From assembly GCA_963812335.1 (NCBI GenBank), contig CAWEUU010000004.1, forward strand, positions 558,001 to 622,000: a stretch of DNA of 64,000 bases. The letters are read 5' to 3'. The notes beneath the pieces are model-generated. The model was not told the DNA's origin. It saw only the letters and a program-made list of their open reading frames with translations, and searched no databases. Each line of letters opens with the position of its first letter. Within the stretch, counting starts at the first letter, position 1. A program made the position numbers and the translations under genes. This DNA comes from VRUE01 sp963812335 (GTDB lineage: Bacteria; Actinomycetota; Thermoleophilia; Solirubrobacterales; 70-9). Shown one piece after another: positions 52,893-60,228 of this stretch.

Positions 52893-52922
52893 TTGCACTC
52901 TGGAGGAATTGTCGCATATAGT
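52893..52922 (+). promoter_or_regulatory. Sigma70-type promoter of the LuxR-family gene
   Basis: In the A+T-rich part of the 191-base gap, TTGCAC (52893-52898) and TATAGT (52917-52922) are spaced by 18 bases, which is near-consensus. The -10 box lies inside a palindrome GCATA-TAG-TATGC (about 52914-52926) that could be an operator. The predicted start is about 35 bases ahead of the GTG at 52964. This is the clearest conventional promoter in the window. Confidence 0.6.
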
Positions 52923-52963
52923 ATGCAACTCAGCGTGTCACCGGCCTGAGGTCGTGGGAGGAT

Positions 52964-53653
52964 GTGGTGCCTACGCCTGATCCGCCCGCTGACGGAGAGA
53001 ATGTGCAGATCGCTGCGGTTGGCGACTCTGGTCCCCAGGCGGCGGTGCGCCTGCGGACGGCGCTTGAACGCTCACGGCATCCGATGCTGATCGCCGACGA
53101 CCAGCGACGCTGGGTCACCGGGAACGCCGCCGCATGTGACCTGTTGGGAATCGCCCGGGAGGAGATCCCCTGGCGCACGATGGACGATTTCACGGCTCCA
53201 AGCGAGCGCAGGAGGCTCGAAGAGCAATGGGGAGCCTTCCTGTCCAGCGGCGGAGCGGAGGGCTGGTATCAGTTGTACGTTCCAGACCGCGGACCGGTGC
53301 CCGTCGAGTTCAGCGCGACAGCCAACGTGCTGCCGGCACGCCACCTTTCCGTCTTCATCCCGCCTGATGAGGCATCCACCGCGGAGGCGAAGAGCCTCTC
53401 GGCTCGTGAAGCCACCTGGGCGCCGGTTGTCGTAGAGGGGCGCGGCCGGCTGCAACTCAGCGAGCGCGAGCGCGAGATCATGACCTTGGTCGCATCCGGG
53501 CTCCAGAGCGGCGACATTGCGGAGCGTCTGTTTCTCTCCCCGGAGACGGTCAAGTCTCACGTTCACAATGCGCTGGGCAAGCTGGGAGCGCACACGCGGG
53601 CGCATGCCGTGGCAATCGCGTTGGTTACCGGGCAGATCACCTGGGAGGTATAG
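52964..53653 (+). CDS. PAS-domain LuxR-family transcriptional regulator
   Basis: The 229-residue protein has an N-terminal PAS-like sensor domain (about 25-130; HPMLIADDQRRWVTGNAAAC then DLLGI) and a C-terminal LuxR helix-turn-helix (about 165-225; LSEREREIMTLVASGLQSGD, IAERLFLSPETVKSHVHNAL). The domain pattern is that of a one-component regulator whose ligand is unknown. It sits between the GT2 gene and the DUF3494 gene, each with a matching two-box element, so it is the best candidate to act on them. Start GTG at 52964; a GTG at 52967 also possible. Confidence 0.88.
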   Translation: MVPTPDPPADGENVQIAAVGDSGPQAAVRLRTALERSRHPMLIADDQRRWVTGNAAACDLLGIAREEIPWRTMDDFTAPSERRRLEEQWGAFLSSGGAEGWYQLYVPDRGPVPVEFSATANVLPARHLSVFIPPDEASTAEAKSLSAREATWAPVVVEGRGRLQLSEREREIMTLVASGLQSGDIAERLFLSPETVKSHVHNALGKLGAHTRAHAVAIALVTGQITWEV

Positions 53654-53674
53654 GGAGGAAGCCATCGCTGCCAA

Positions 53675-53737
53675 CTTCTGGCTAGCCCTTCCGGGGGATC
53701 TCCGCAACGTCTCATGCGTTTGGGGGATTGCGCTTCC
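53675..53737 (+). promoter_or_regulatory. Two-box regulatory element, copy 2 (upstream of DUF3494 gene)
   Basis: This is the second copy of the 63-base element, with GGGGGAT at 53693 and 53722 (29 bases apart), and the shared CTGGCTA and CTCATGCGT segments. It ends 27 bases before the ATG at 53765. The two copies have no gaps relative to each other, so box spacing is strictly kept. See the element at 51082. Confidence 0.62.
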
Positions 53738-53764
53738 AGGAAGGCGCATCAATATTTCCCTGGG

Positions 53765-54958
53765 ATGAGAAGCGTACTGTCGAAGATCGGCGTTGTTGCA
53801 TTCGCATCGATAGCGACCTTCTTCGTACTCGCAGGCATCTCGCAGGCAGCCACGTCGGTTGGCCTCGGAACGGCGGACAGCTTCGCGGTGTTGGCGGGGG
53901 CCGGGGTCACCAATACGGGGCCCAGTGTGATCAACGGCGACCTCGGTAGCGCTCCAACTCCGGCGGTAACCGGCTTCGGCGGAGCCCCAAACGGAACGGT
54001 CAACGGGGCAACCCACCAGGCCGACGCCCTCGCGGCGCAGGCCCAGGCCGATCTGACCACGGCGTACAACGACGCGGCAGGGCAGGGGCCGGTCAACACG
54101 CTTGCCACCGAGCTCGGCGGTCAGACCCTGACTCCAGGCGTCTACGACTCCGAATCGGGGACATTCGGCATCACTGGAACGCTGACGTTGAATGGCCTGG
54201 GCAACCCGGACGCTGTCTTCATCTTCAAGACGGCAACCACGCTGATCAGCGCATCCGCCTCCCAGGTGTTGACGATCAATGGCGCTCAGCCGTGCAATCT
54301 CTTCTGGCAGGTCGGCTCATCGGCGACGCTCGACACGGGCTCCGCTTTCGCCGGCAACATCCTGGCGCTGGAATCGATTGAGCTGAACAGCGGCGTCAGC
54401 GTACTCGGCAGGCTGCTCGCCCGGAACGCCTCGGTCACGTTGATCAATGACACCGTTACGCGCGCCGACTGCGCGGTTGCCGAAACCGGCGGGGACGAAG
54501 CCGGTGGCGGCGGTGGTGAAGCCGGTGGCAGTGGCGACGAAACCGGTGGCGCCGGCGACGAAACCGCTGGCGACAGTGTGGGCCGTGGGGGCAGAAGCGG
54601 TCGAGCTGGTGGCCGCAGGGGCGGGCCGAATGTGCAGATCACCGGAGTCCCCCGCTCCGCCAGACGTGCCGGCGGCCGCTCAGGTCGCCGCGCGCCCTGC
54701 ACCGACAGTGGATTCCGGGCCCGGTTCAGAATCCACAGCAGGGTACGGATGCGCAAGGTCAGCGTCTACCTCGACGGGAAGCCGATCAAACGAAGCACCC
54801 GCAAACGGTTCTCGGTCTGGGTCAGAGTCGTCGGCCTGCGCGCCGGGCGCAACACGATCCGGGTGGTGGCGGTCGACCGCAGAGGCCGGCGCGACGTCGC
54901 GAGCCGCAGCTTCCGTCGCTGTGCTCGGGCTGCTCCGCGCCCAGACTTCACGGGCTGA
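53765..54958 (+). CDS. Secreted DUF3494 (ice-binding-like) protein
   Basis: The 397-residue protein has a signal peptide (to about 29, ending VLAGISQAA) and a DUF3494 domain (about 30-230) with TADSFAVLAGAGVTNTGPSV, INGDLGSAP, GIPxxx-free TPGVYDSESGTFGITGTLTL, FIFKTATTLISASAS and the GSSATLDTGSAFAGNILALE repeats of the beta-solenoid. Known members bind ice, but many act in adhesion. A Gly/Glu/Ala-rich linker with GDETGG units follows (about 235-285), then a basic Ig-like domain (about 310-385). No sortase motif. Upstream is the two-box element. Confidence 0.88.
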   Translation: MRSVLSKIGVVAFASIATFFVLAGISQAATSVGLGTADSFAVLAGAGVTNTGPSVINGDLGSAPTPAVTGFGGAPNGTVNGATHQADALAAQAQADLTTAYNDAAGQGPVNTLATELGGQTLTPGVYDSESGTFGITGTLTLNGLGNPDAVFIFKTATTLISASASQVLTINGAQPCNLFWQVGSSATLDTGSAFAGNILALESIELNSGVSVLGRLLARNASVTLINDTVTRADCAVAETGGDEAGGGGGEAGGSGDETGGAGDETAGDSVGRGGRSGRAGGRRGGPNVQITGVPRSARRAGGRSGRRAPCTDSGFRARFRIHSRVRMRKVSVYLDGKPIKRSTRKRFSVWVRVVGLRAGRNTIRVVAVDRRGRRDVASRSFRRCARAAPRPDFTG

Positions 54959-54960
54959 AC

Positions 54961-55502
54961 ATGGCGGTTCTGGTTGTCCTTCTAGCGGCACTCATGCTTC
55001 CGGCCGCGGCGACTGCGGCCATCGCCCCGGGCGCCAACGGCAGCACTCGCCTCTCGAACGAATGGACCTTCACGCGCTGGGCGCACCCGGTGCGAAAGGC
55101 GCCGATCCGCTGGCTTCCAAGCTCGAAGGCGCGGCGGATCGCGCGAATTCAATACCTCACCGAGGATGGGTTCCCAGAGGTCTATCCGGTCCTGCGCAGC
55201 TGGAGGGACTCGAAGCGGCACAACTGGCTCGAGGTCCGCATCCCGATGCGCCCGAACGGACAAAAGGGGTGGGTCCGCCGCTCCGCCCTTGGTCCCTTCT
55301 ACCGCGTGCGGACCCTGCTCGTGGTGGCTCGCCGCAAGCTGCGCGCGACCCTCTACATGCGGGGTCGGCCGATCTGGAGGGCCCCGGTCGGAATCGGGAA
55401 GCCGAGCACCCCCACGCCGGCGGGGCGCTTCTGGGTCCGCGAGAAGTTCAGGACGCCAGGCTCCGGTGGCCTATACGGGCCGGTGGCGATCGGCAGCAGC
55501 GA
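54961..55502 (+). pseudogene. Truncated L,D-transpeptidase (YkuD) fragment ending at tRNA-Arg
   Basis: The frame starts 2 bases after the DUF3494 stop and encodes a signal peptide (AVLVVLLAALMLPAAATAA), an SH3-like part (about 35-110) and the beginning of a YkuD domain (RTLLVVARRKLRATLYMRGR; KPSTPTPAGRFWVREKF). It reads GLYGPVAIGSS and then enters the 3' end of tRNA-Arg in reverse. The H-x-x-x and S-H-G-C catalytic region never comes. The frame stays open by chance through the tRNA to 55587. The last third of the gene is lost, and the break falls at the tRNA 3' end. Confidence 0.75.
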
Positions 55503-55575
55503 CACCCCCGGCAGGATTCGAACCTGCGACCCGCTGCTTAGAAGGCAGCCGCTCTGTCCACTGAGCTACGGGGGC
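55503..55575 (-). tRNA. tRNA-Arg (anticodon TCT)
   Basis: The minus strand folds with acceptor GCCCCCG/CGGGGGT, D stem GCTC/GAGC, anticodon stem GCTGC/GCAGC with loop CTTCTAA (anticodon TCT), and T arm GCAGG-TTCGAAT-CCTGC; discriminator G. The first acceptor pair is G-T, where most tRNA-Arg would have G-C, so the 3' terminal base may have been changed by recombination. The L,D-transpeptidase fragment abuts its 3' end. Confidence 0.94.
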
Positions 55576-55628
55576 GGGTGCGCCTAGCTTAGGGCTCTGG
55601 CAAGCCGCCTTGCGTAGGATCGCTTGCG

Positions 55629-56429
55629 ATGCCGAGAGTCGACGCGGGAGGGACCGAACTGCACTACGTCCGCGGTGGGACGGGCGAGGCGCTGCTGCTG
55701 ATCCAGGGGATGAGCGCGACCCACATGGCCTGGGGGCGGCCGTTCCTCTCGCTGCTCGAGGGGAGCTTCGAGTGCATCGCCTTCGATAACCGCGGCATGG
55801 GGCGCTCCGGCCCGGCCCAGCTGCCGTTCACGATCGCCGACCTCGCTGCCGACACGGCGGCGCTGCTCGACGCGCTCGAGCTTGAGCGCGTCCACGTGCT
55901 CGGCATCTCGATGGGCGGCACGATCGCCCAGGAGCTGGCCCTCGCCCACCCCGGGCGGATCCGCACCCTCAGCCTCGGCGCCACCTGGTGCAGCAGCCCG
56001 AAGGGCGGCCTGATGTCGGCCGACGACCTGCGGATGCTGGGTGAAGCGTTGGCTTCCGGAGAGAGCGAACGCGTCTTCCGCGCGATGTGGGAGATCAACC
56101 TCTCCCCCGGCTTCCGCGCCGACGACTCGCGCTTCGCCGCCTTCGCCGAGATGGCCTCGGCGCTGCCCGCGCCGCAGAAAGTGGTCCTGCAGCAGATGCA
56201 GGCCTGCATCGAACACGACGCCTGCGAGCGGCTGGGCCGGCTCGAGCCACCGACCCAGGTGATCCACGGCACCGCCGACCGCTTGATCGGGGTCGGGCGC
56301 GGGCTCGCACTTGCGGAGCGAATCGGGGTCGAGCCGCAGCTACTCGAGGAAGTCGGGCACCTCTTCTGGTGGGAGCAGCCGCGGCGCTCCGCGGACCTGG
56401 TCCGCGCCCACGCCCTCGCTCCGGCCTGA
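55629..56429 (+). CDS. Alpha/beta-fold hydrolase
   Basis: The 266-residue protein has the full hydrolase triad: the nucleophile Ser94 in VLGISMGGTIAQELAL, Asp217 in VIHGTADRLIGV and His244 in EVGHLFWWEQ. The oxyanion region HYVRGGTGEALLLIQG and the CIAFDNRGMGRSGP motif are typical of small esterases and haloalkane-type hydrolases. Substrate cannot be told. It starts 53 bases after the tRNA-Arg gene on the opposite strand and is convergent with the membrane protein gene. Confidence 0.88.
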   Translation: MPRVDAGGTELHYVRGGTGEALLLIQGMSATHMAWGRPFLSLLEGSFECIAFDNRGMGRSGPAQLPFTIADLAADTAALLDALELERVHVLGISMGGTIAQELALAHPGRIRTLSLGATWCSSPKGGLMSADDLRMLGEALASGESERVFRAMWEINLSPGFRADDSRFAAFAEMASALPAPQKVVLQQMQACIEHDACERLGRLEPPTQVIHGTADRLIGVGRGLALAERIGVEPQLLEEVGHLFWWEQPRRSADLVRAHALAPA

Positions 56430-56433
56430 GACG

Positions 56434-58608
56434 TCAGCCCTTGCCGACGTCGGCGCAGCTCTCGTCGAGCTCGCCTTCGACCTTGAAGACGTAGTCGGGC
56501 TGCGGGGTGATGTCGGGCTCTTCGACCTCCAGCTTCAGCGCTGGATCGCTCTTCACCCAGGCGTAGACGGGGTAGTAGTAGTCGGCCTCAGGCGAGTCCT
56601 GGGTCGCCTGGCTGGTGATCAGGTAGTCGTAGTCGCCTTCGTTGATCAGGCGGCGGAACTGGCGGCAGGTGTTCGCCAGGCGGTAGGTCCCGTTCGGCCC
56701 CTCGACGCCGATGTACTGGACGTAGTTGTCGACGCCCTTGCCGTAGAAGCCGTACTGGCCGAAGAAGATCTCGCCCGAGCCCGCAAGGCCGATGCGCTTG
56801 TCGTGCAGCTCGTTGGCGAAGGCGAAGGCGTCCTGCGGGCCGCCGTCCTGGAGGAAGGGCGTCGTGCGCTGGTAGTGGTGGTCGTAGTACTGCACCTCCT
56901 GCGCGCGCCCGAGGACCACGGCAAGCAGCAGGATCACGCCGGCGACCGCTGCGACCTGGCCGCGGCCGGCGAGCCGCCGCCCGCGTAACAGCCCGAGCCC
57001 CGCCGGCGCCCAGACCAGCGCCAGGGTGAGAAAGACGGTGCCGACGATGTAGTCCGGGTACCAGCGTGGCGTCGTCAGCACCGTGATCGCGTAGACGGCG
57101 ACGAGGAAGAGCAGCGTCTGCCAGGCGCGGCTGTCGGGCGCCCGCAGCGGCCGCGCGATCGGCACCAGGGTCAGCGCCAGCAACAGGCCCGGCATCAGGT
57201 AGCGGGTGTTGGTGAAGAACCCCGTCGGCGAGTTTTCCTGCCCGGCCGCGGTCAGCGGCGTGAAGACGTAGACGACCGCGGTCAACAGCGCCGCGGCAGC
57301 CACGACCCGCAAGACCTTGTTGCGCGAGCGCACGGCGATGAAGACCGCGGCGGCGACGGCGACGATCAGGATCAGTGGCCAAAGCGGCCCGAGCGCGTCG
57401 CCCAGGTCGGGGAAGAACCAGCGCCGGTAGACCGTCGGGTTGGTCAGGTAGTCGGCGACGGCGAAGCGCGGCCGCGGGTCGAGCGGCAACTGGTCGGGCC
57501 GGGGCAGTTTCAGCGGACCGAATCCCGACTGCGGGATCGGGTTGCCGCCGGTGATGATCGCCGCCCGCACGTACCAGTAGCCGCCGACGACGAAGGCCGG
57601 GATGCCGATCGCCGCCGCGGTCACCAGCCTCCGCCCGGCGCCGCTGACGAAGACCATGCCCAGAGCGATCGCGCCGACCGGAGCCAGCAGCGGCAGCTTC
57701 ACCGAGATCGCCAGCCCGGCCGCGACGCCGGCGAGGATCAGCGGCCCCTTGTCGAGCAGCGGTGCGTCCTGCTCGGGCGTGTCCTTGACCGCGGCGCCCT
57801 CTTTCGGCGCCCGTCGCTGGTGGCCGTTGATCAGGAAGGCCGCGAAGGCGAGCAGAAAGGCGAGGCCCATGATGTCGTTGCGCCCCTCGCCGGGCTGGGT
57901 CTCGATCATCACTCCGGCGGAGAAGACGAGTGCGCCGGCGACCATCGTCGCCGGGCCGACCTTGTAGGGGCGGCCGACGCACCACGCCGCGAGCAGCGCG
58001 ATCGAGAGCCAGATCATGTTGATCAGCGGCGAGAGCCAGTCGGTCTTGAAAAGGACGATGCCGCCGGCATGGACGAGCTCGGAAGTGCCGGGGTAGAACC
58101 AGGCGGCAAGCCGCAGCGGGTCGGTGAAATGCAGCGGCAGGGTCGTCCCCTCCTGCGCGATCCGGCCCGAGAAGGGCATGTGGTACCAGGTCGTGTCGCC
58201 GCCGAACATGCCGTGGTCGAGCGCCAGCTGCGAGGGGAAGGTCCACTCGGCGACCACCCAGGAGGCGACGCCGAGCGCGATCAGCAGCGCCGCGGTCTGG
58301 ACCTGCGGCGCGCTCACTTCACGGTCCTGTGCCGGCGCCATCGTCCAGCCGGTCGCCGCCGCGATCAGCCCGACCGCGATGCAGATGACGATCGTCCAGC
58401 CGAGCGTGAGGATCTCGAGCGAGCCGAGCAGCTCCAGCGCCAGCACGAGCAGGGCCACGGCGAGGGTCGCGTCCGCGAGGCGGGCGAGCGCACCGGAGAA
58501 CTCGGGCACGATCCAGCGTCGCAGCCAGTAGCCGCCGAGGGCGAGCGCGGAGACGATGCCGATCGTCGCCAGACAGCCGGCGATGTAGGAGCCCAGGGTT
58601 GGGGTCAC
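56434..58608 (-). CDS. Large GT-C-like multi-pass membrane protein
   Basis: The 724-residue protein has about 13 hydrophobic helices over its first 560 residues, then a soluble C-terminal part (about 570-724) ending in a charged tail. An early loop has MFGGDTTWYHMPFSGRIAQE, where the paired acidic residues after the first helices are in the position of the GT-C catalytic Asp. Such proteins move sugars from polyprenyl phosphates to cell-wall polymers or proteins. The detailed family is not clear from motifs. Confidence 0.7.
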   Translation of the reverse strand: MTPTLGSYIAGCLATIGIVSALALGGYWLRRWIVPEFSGALARLADATLAVALLVLALELLGSLEILTLGWTIVICIAVGLIAAATGWTMAPAQDREVSAPQVQTAALLIALGVASWVVAEWTFPSQLALDHGMFGGDTTWYHMPFSGRIAQEGTTLPLHFTDPLRLAAWFYPGTSELVHAGGIVLFKTDWLSPLINMIWLSIALLAAWCVGRPYKVGPATMVAGALVFSAGVMIETQPGEGRNDIMGLAFLLAFAAFLINGHQRRAPKEGAAVKDTPEQDAPLLDKGPLILAGVAAGLAISVKLPLLAPVGAIALGMVFVSGAGRRLVTAAAIGIPAFVVGGYWYVRAAIITGGNPIPQSGFGPLKLPRPDQLPLDPRPRFAVADYLTNPTVYRRWFFPDLGDALGPLWPLILIVAVAAAVFIAVRSRNKVLRVVAAAALLTAVVYVFTPLTAAGQENSPTGFFTNTRYLMPGLLLALTLVPIARPLRAPDSRAWQTLLFLVAVYAITVLTTPRWYPDYIVGTVFLTLALVWAPAGLGLLRGRRLAGRGQVAAVAGVILLLAVVLGRAQEVQYYDHHYQRTTPFLQDGGPQDAFAFANELHDKRIGLAGSGEIFFGQYGFYGKGVDNYVQYIGVEGPNGTYRLANTCRQFRRLINEGDYDYLITSQATQDSPEADYYYPVYAWVKSDPALKLEVEEPDITPQPDYVFKVEGELDESCADVGKG

Positions 58609-58644
58609 GGTCGCGGGATGCTATTCGCCGAGAGGGGCGGGCCG

Positions 58645-59301
58645 CTACTCGGCGGCGGCGGCGGGGATGCGGCAGGAGACGCCGGTGCCGGCCAGCCCGC
58701 AGTAGCCGTCGGGGACCTTGTGCAGGTACTGCTGGTGATAGTCCTCGGCGTAGTAGAACGGGCCTGCGGGCTCGACCTCGGTCGTGACCGGCTCGTGCCC
58801 TGCGGCCCGCAGCGCCTCGTCGTAAGCGGCCCGAGCCATCTCCGCCGCCGCCTTCTGTGCGTCGCCGGCAAAGTAGATACCGGAGCGGTACTGGGTGCCG
58901 ACGTCGTTGCCCTGGCGCATCCCCTGAGTCGGGTCGTGCTCCTCGAAGAAAACCCTGAGCAGGCTCGTGTAGGAGATCGTAGCCGGGTCGAAGGCGACGA
59001 GCACCGCCTCGGCGTGGCCGGTCCGCCCCGAGCAGACCTCCTCGTAAGTCGGGTTCGGCGTGGTCCCGTTCATGTATCCGACCGCGGTCGTGCAGACACC
59101 GTCGAGGACCCAGAAGAGCCGCTCTGCGCCCCAGAAACAGCCGAGCGCGAAGTAGGCGACCTCGACCCCGTCCGGAAACGGCGGCTTCAGCGGCGCATCG
59201 AGCACAGCGTGGCGCTCGGGCACCTCGAAGGCCGGCTCGCTGCGGCCCGGCAGCGCTTCCTCGGGCGCGGGCATCTCAACGTTCTTGCGGCCGAAGAGCA
59301 T
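58645..59301 (-). CDS. msrA: Peptide methionine sulfoxide reductase A
   Basis: MsrA repairs methionine-S-sulfoxide in proteins. The active site is ALGCFWGAERLFWVLDGVCT (Cys in G-C-F-W), followed by TTAVGYMNGTTPNPTYEEVC, HAEAVLVAFDPATISY and the QYRSGIYF and YYAEDYHQQYLHK segments. The C-terminal YCGLAGTGVSC provides resolving cysteines. Start ATG at 59301 (MLFGRKNVEMPAPEEALPGR) is the best fit. The longer frame is shadowed by the divergent small gene. Confidence 0.94.
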   Translation of the reverse strand: MLFGRKNVEMPAPEEALPGRSEPAFEVPERHAVLDAPLKPPFPDGVEVAYFALGCFWGAERLFWVLDGVCTTAVGYMNGTTPNPTYEEVCSGRTGHAEAVLVAFDPATISYTSLLRVFFEEHDPTQGMRQGNDVGTQYRSGIYFAGDAQKAAAEMARAAYDEALRAAGHEPVTTEVEPAGPFYYAEDYHQQYLHKVPDGYCGLAGTGVSCRIPAAAAE

Positions 59302-59326
59302 CGTCCCTACAAGGTAGCGTTCGGGC

Positions 59327-59602
59327 ATCGGCTGCCTCGCCCTACTCTTCGCCCTGATCTCGCCGCGGCTGGCGCTGTTCGCGATCTTCCTCTTCAGCGA
59401 CCTGCTCAGCCGCTCCTTCGACAGCTGGATCCTGCCCTTCCTCGGCTTCTTCCTGCTGCCCTGGACGACGCTGGCCTACGCGTTGATGTGGTCCTTCGAC
59501 GACGGCGTCACCGGCTTCGCCTGGTTCGTCGTCGTATTCGCCTTCCTCGTCGACATCGGCGCCTTCGCCGGCGGCGGCCGGCGGCGGGCCGAGACCCGCT
59601 AG
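59327..59602 (+). CDS. Small three-helix membrane protein (no standard start codon)
   Basis: The open frame after a stop just upstream encodes IGCLALLFALISPRLALFAI, then FSDLLSRSFDSWILPFLGFF and LLPWTTLAYALMWSFDDGVT, ending VDIGAFAGGGRRRAETR. It has three membrane helices and clear coding composition. There is no ATG, GTG or TTG ahead of the first helix; ATC at 59327 is the only sensible initiator. The first standard start (TTG, in the second half) would remove half of the protein. Divergent from msrA, stop inside a palindrome at 59600. Confidence 0.5.
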   Translation: MGCLALLFALISPRLALFAIFLFSDLLSRSFDSWILPFLGFFLLPWTTLAYALMWSFDDGVTGFAWFVVVFAFLVDIGAFAGGGRRRAETR

Positions 59603-59623
59603 TTCTTCGCTGGCGAAGAACTA
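59600..59623. terminator. Palindrome shared by two convergent stop codons
   Basis: TAGTTCTTCGC and GCGAAGAACTA form a perfect 11-bp inverted repeat with a 2-base centre. Its first three bases are the stop of the plus-strand membrane gene and its last three the stop of the minus-strand gene at 59621. As RNA it is a hairpin with a very tight loop at each gene's end, without a U-run. Confidence 0.55.
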
Positions 59624-59896
59624 GCGCCAGTCGGCCTCGTCGAGCGGGTAGGCGAGCCGCACGTGGTCCTTGGCCAGGACGATGAAGTTGCGCCGCTCGG
59701 TCTCGCCGCCGCCGAGCGGCGAGACCTCGACGTCGACCAGCGGGATGAAGGCGACGTCACCCCGGTTGACGGCGTCCGAGAAACGGCTCTGGTAGCCCTC
59801 GGGCGGCAGCGTCACATCACCGATCACGAGGCTGCGATCGGTCTCGAAGACCACCCGTTCACGGCGGCGGGGAGTGGCGGGGGATTGCTCCTCCAT
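59621..59896 (-). CDS. Conserved-looking 91-residue protein of unknown function
   Basis: The frame starts MEEQSPATPRRRERVVFETD and continues RSLVIGDVTLPPEGYQSRFS, then ends NFIVLAKDHVRLAYPLDEAD. It reads as a small all-beta domain with regular hydrophobic strands, coding-type third positions and a normal ATG. I recall similar proteins in related genomes but cannot name a function. It is convergent with the small membrane protein gene. Confidence 0.7.
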   Translation of the reverse strand: MEEQSPATPRRRERVVFETDRSLVIGDVTLPPEGYQSRFSDAVNRGDVAFIPLVDVEVSPLGGGETERRNFIVLAKDHVRLAYPLDEADWR

Positions 59897-59903
59897 GCCG
59901 TCG

Positions 59904-60020
59904 CTATCGGTCGTTTCCGGGCGATTGCTTGAGTGGATAAGCGTCCAGGCGCCCCGGCAGGACGACCGTCACGTTGCCCGGCAGCGCCGCAATCGCCCGC
60001 GCCGGTCGCCATCGGCTCAT
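59904..60020 (-). CDS. Possible 38-residue peptide upstream of the 91-residue gene
   Basis: An ATG at 60020 opens MSRWRPARAIAALPGNVTVV, continuing LPGRLDAYPLKQSPGNDR, with a stop 7 bases ahead of the start at 59896. Most third positions are G or C. Its closeness suggests one message, but it is very short and no family is known to me. It may be chance. Confidence 0.3.
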   Translation of the reverse strand: MSRWRPARAIAALPGNVTVVLPGRLDAYPLKQSPGNDR

Positions 60021-60034
60021 CGCAACCACTCTAA

Positions 60035-60108
60035 TCGGGGCGCCCGGATTCGAACCGAGGACCTCGGCCACCCAAAGGCCGCGCGCTACCAGGCTGCGCC
60101 ACGCCCCG
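60035..60108 (-). tRNA. tRNA-Pro (anticodon TGG)
   Basis: The minus strand gives acceptor CGGGGCG/CGCCCCG, D stem GCGC/GCGC, anticodon stem CGGCC/GGCCG with loop TTTGGGT (anticodon TGG), and T arm CTCGG-TTCGAAT-CCGGG; discriminator A. CCA is not encoded. It lies just upstream of the divergent DUF1015 gene. Confidence 0.95.
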
Positions 60109-60228
60109 CTTGCGCCAGTGTAGAGCCGAAACGGGCCCCGTCGGGACGAGAGTGCGATCTGGCGTCCAATGCCTGTGTGAATGCAGCCTCACCGGGCCGG
60201 CCACGAAACCGTTAGCGTGCCGCCCGCG

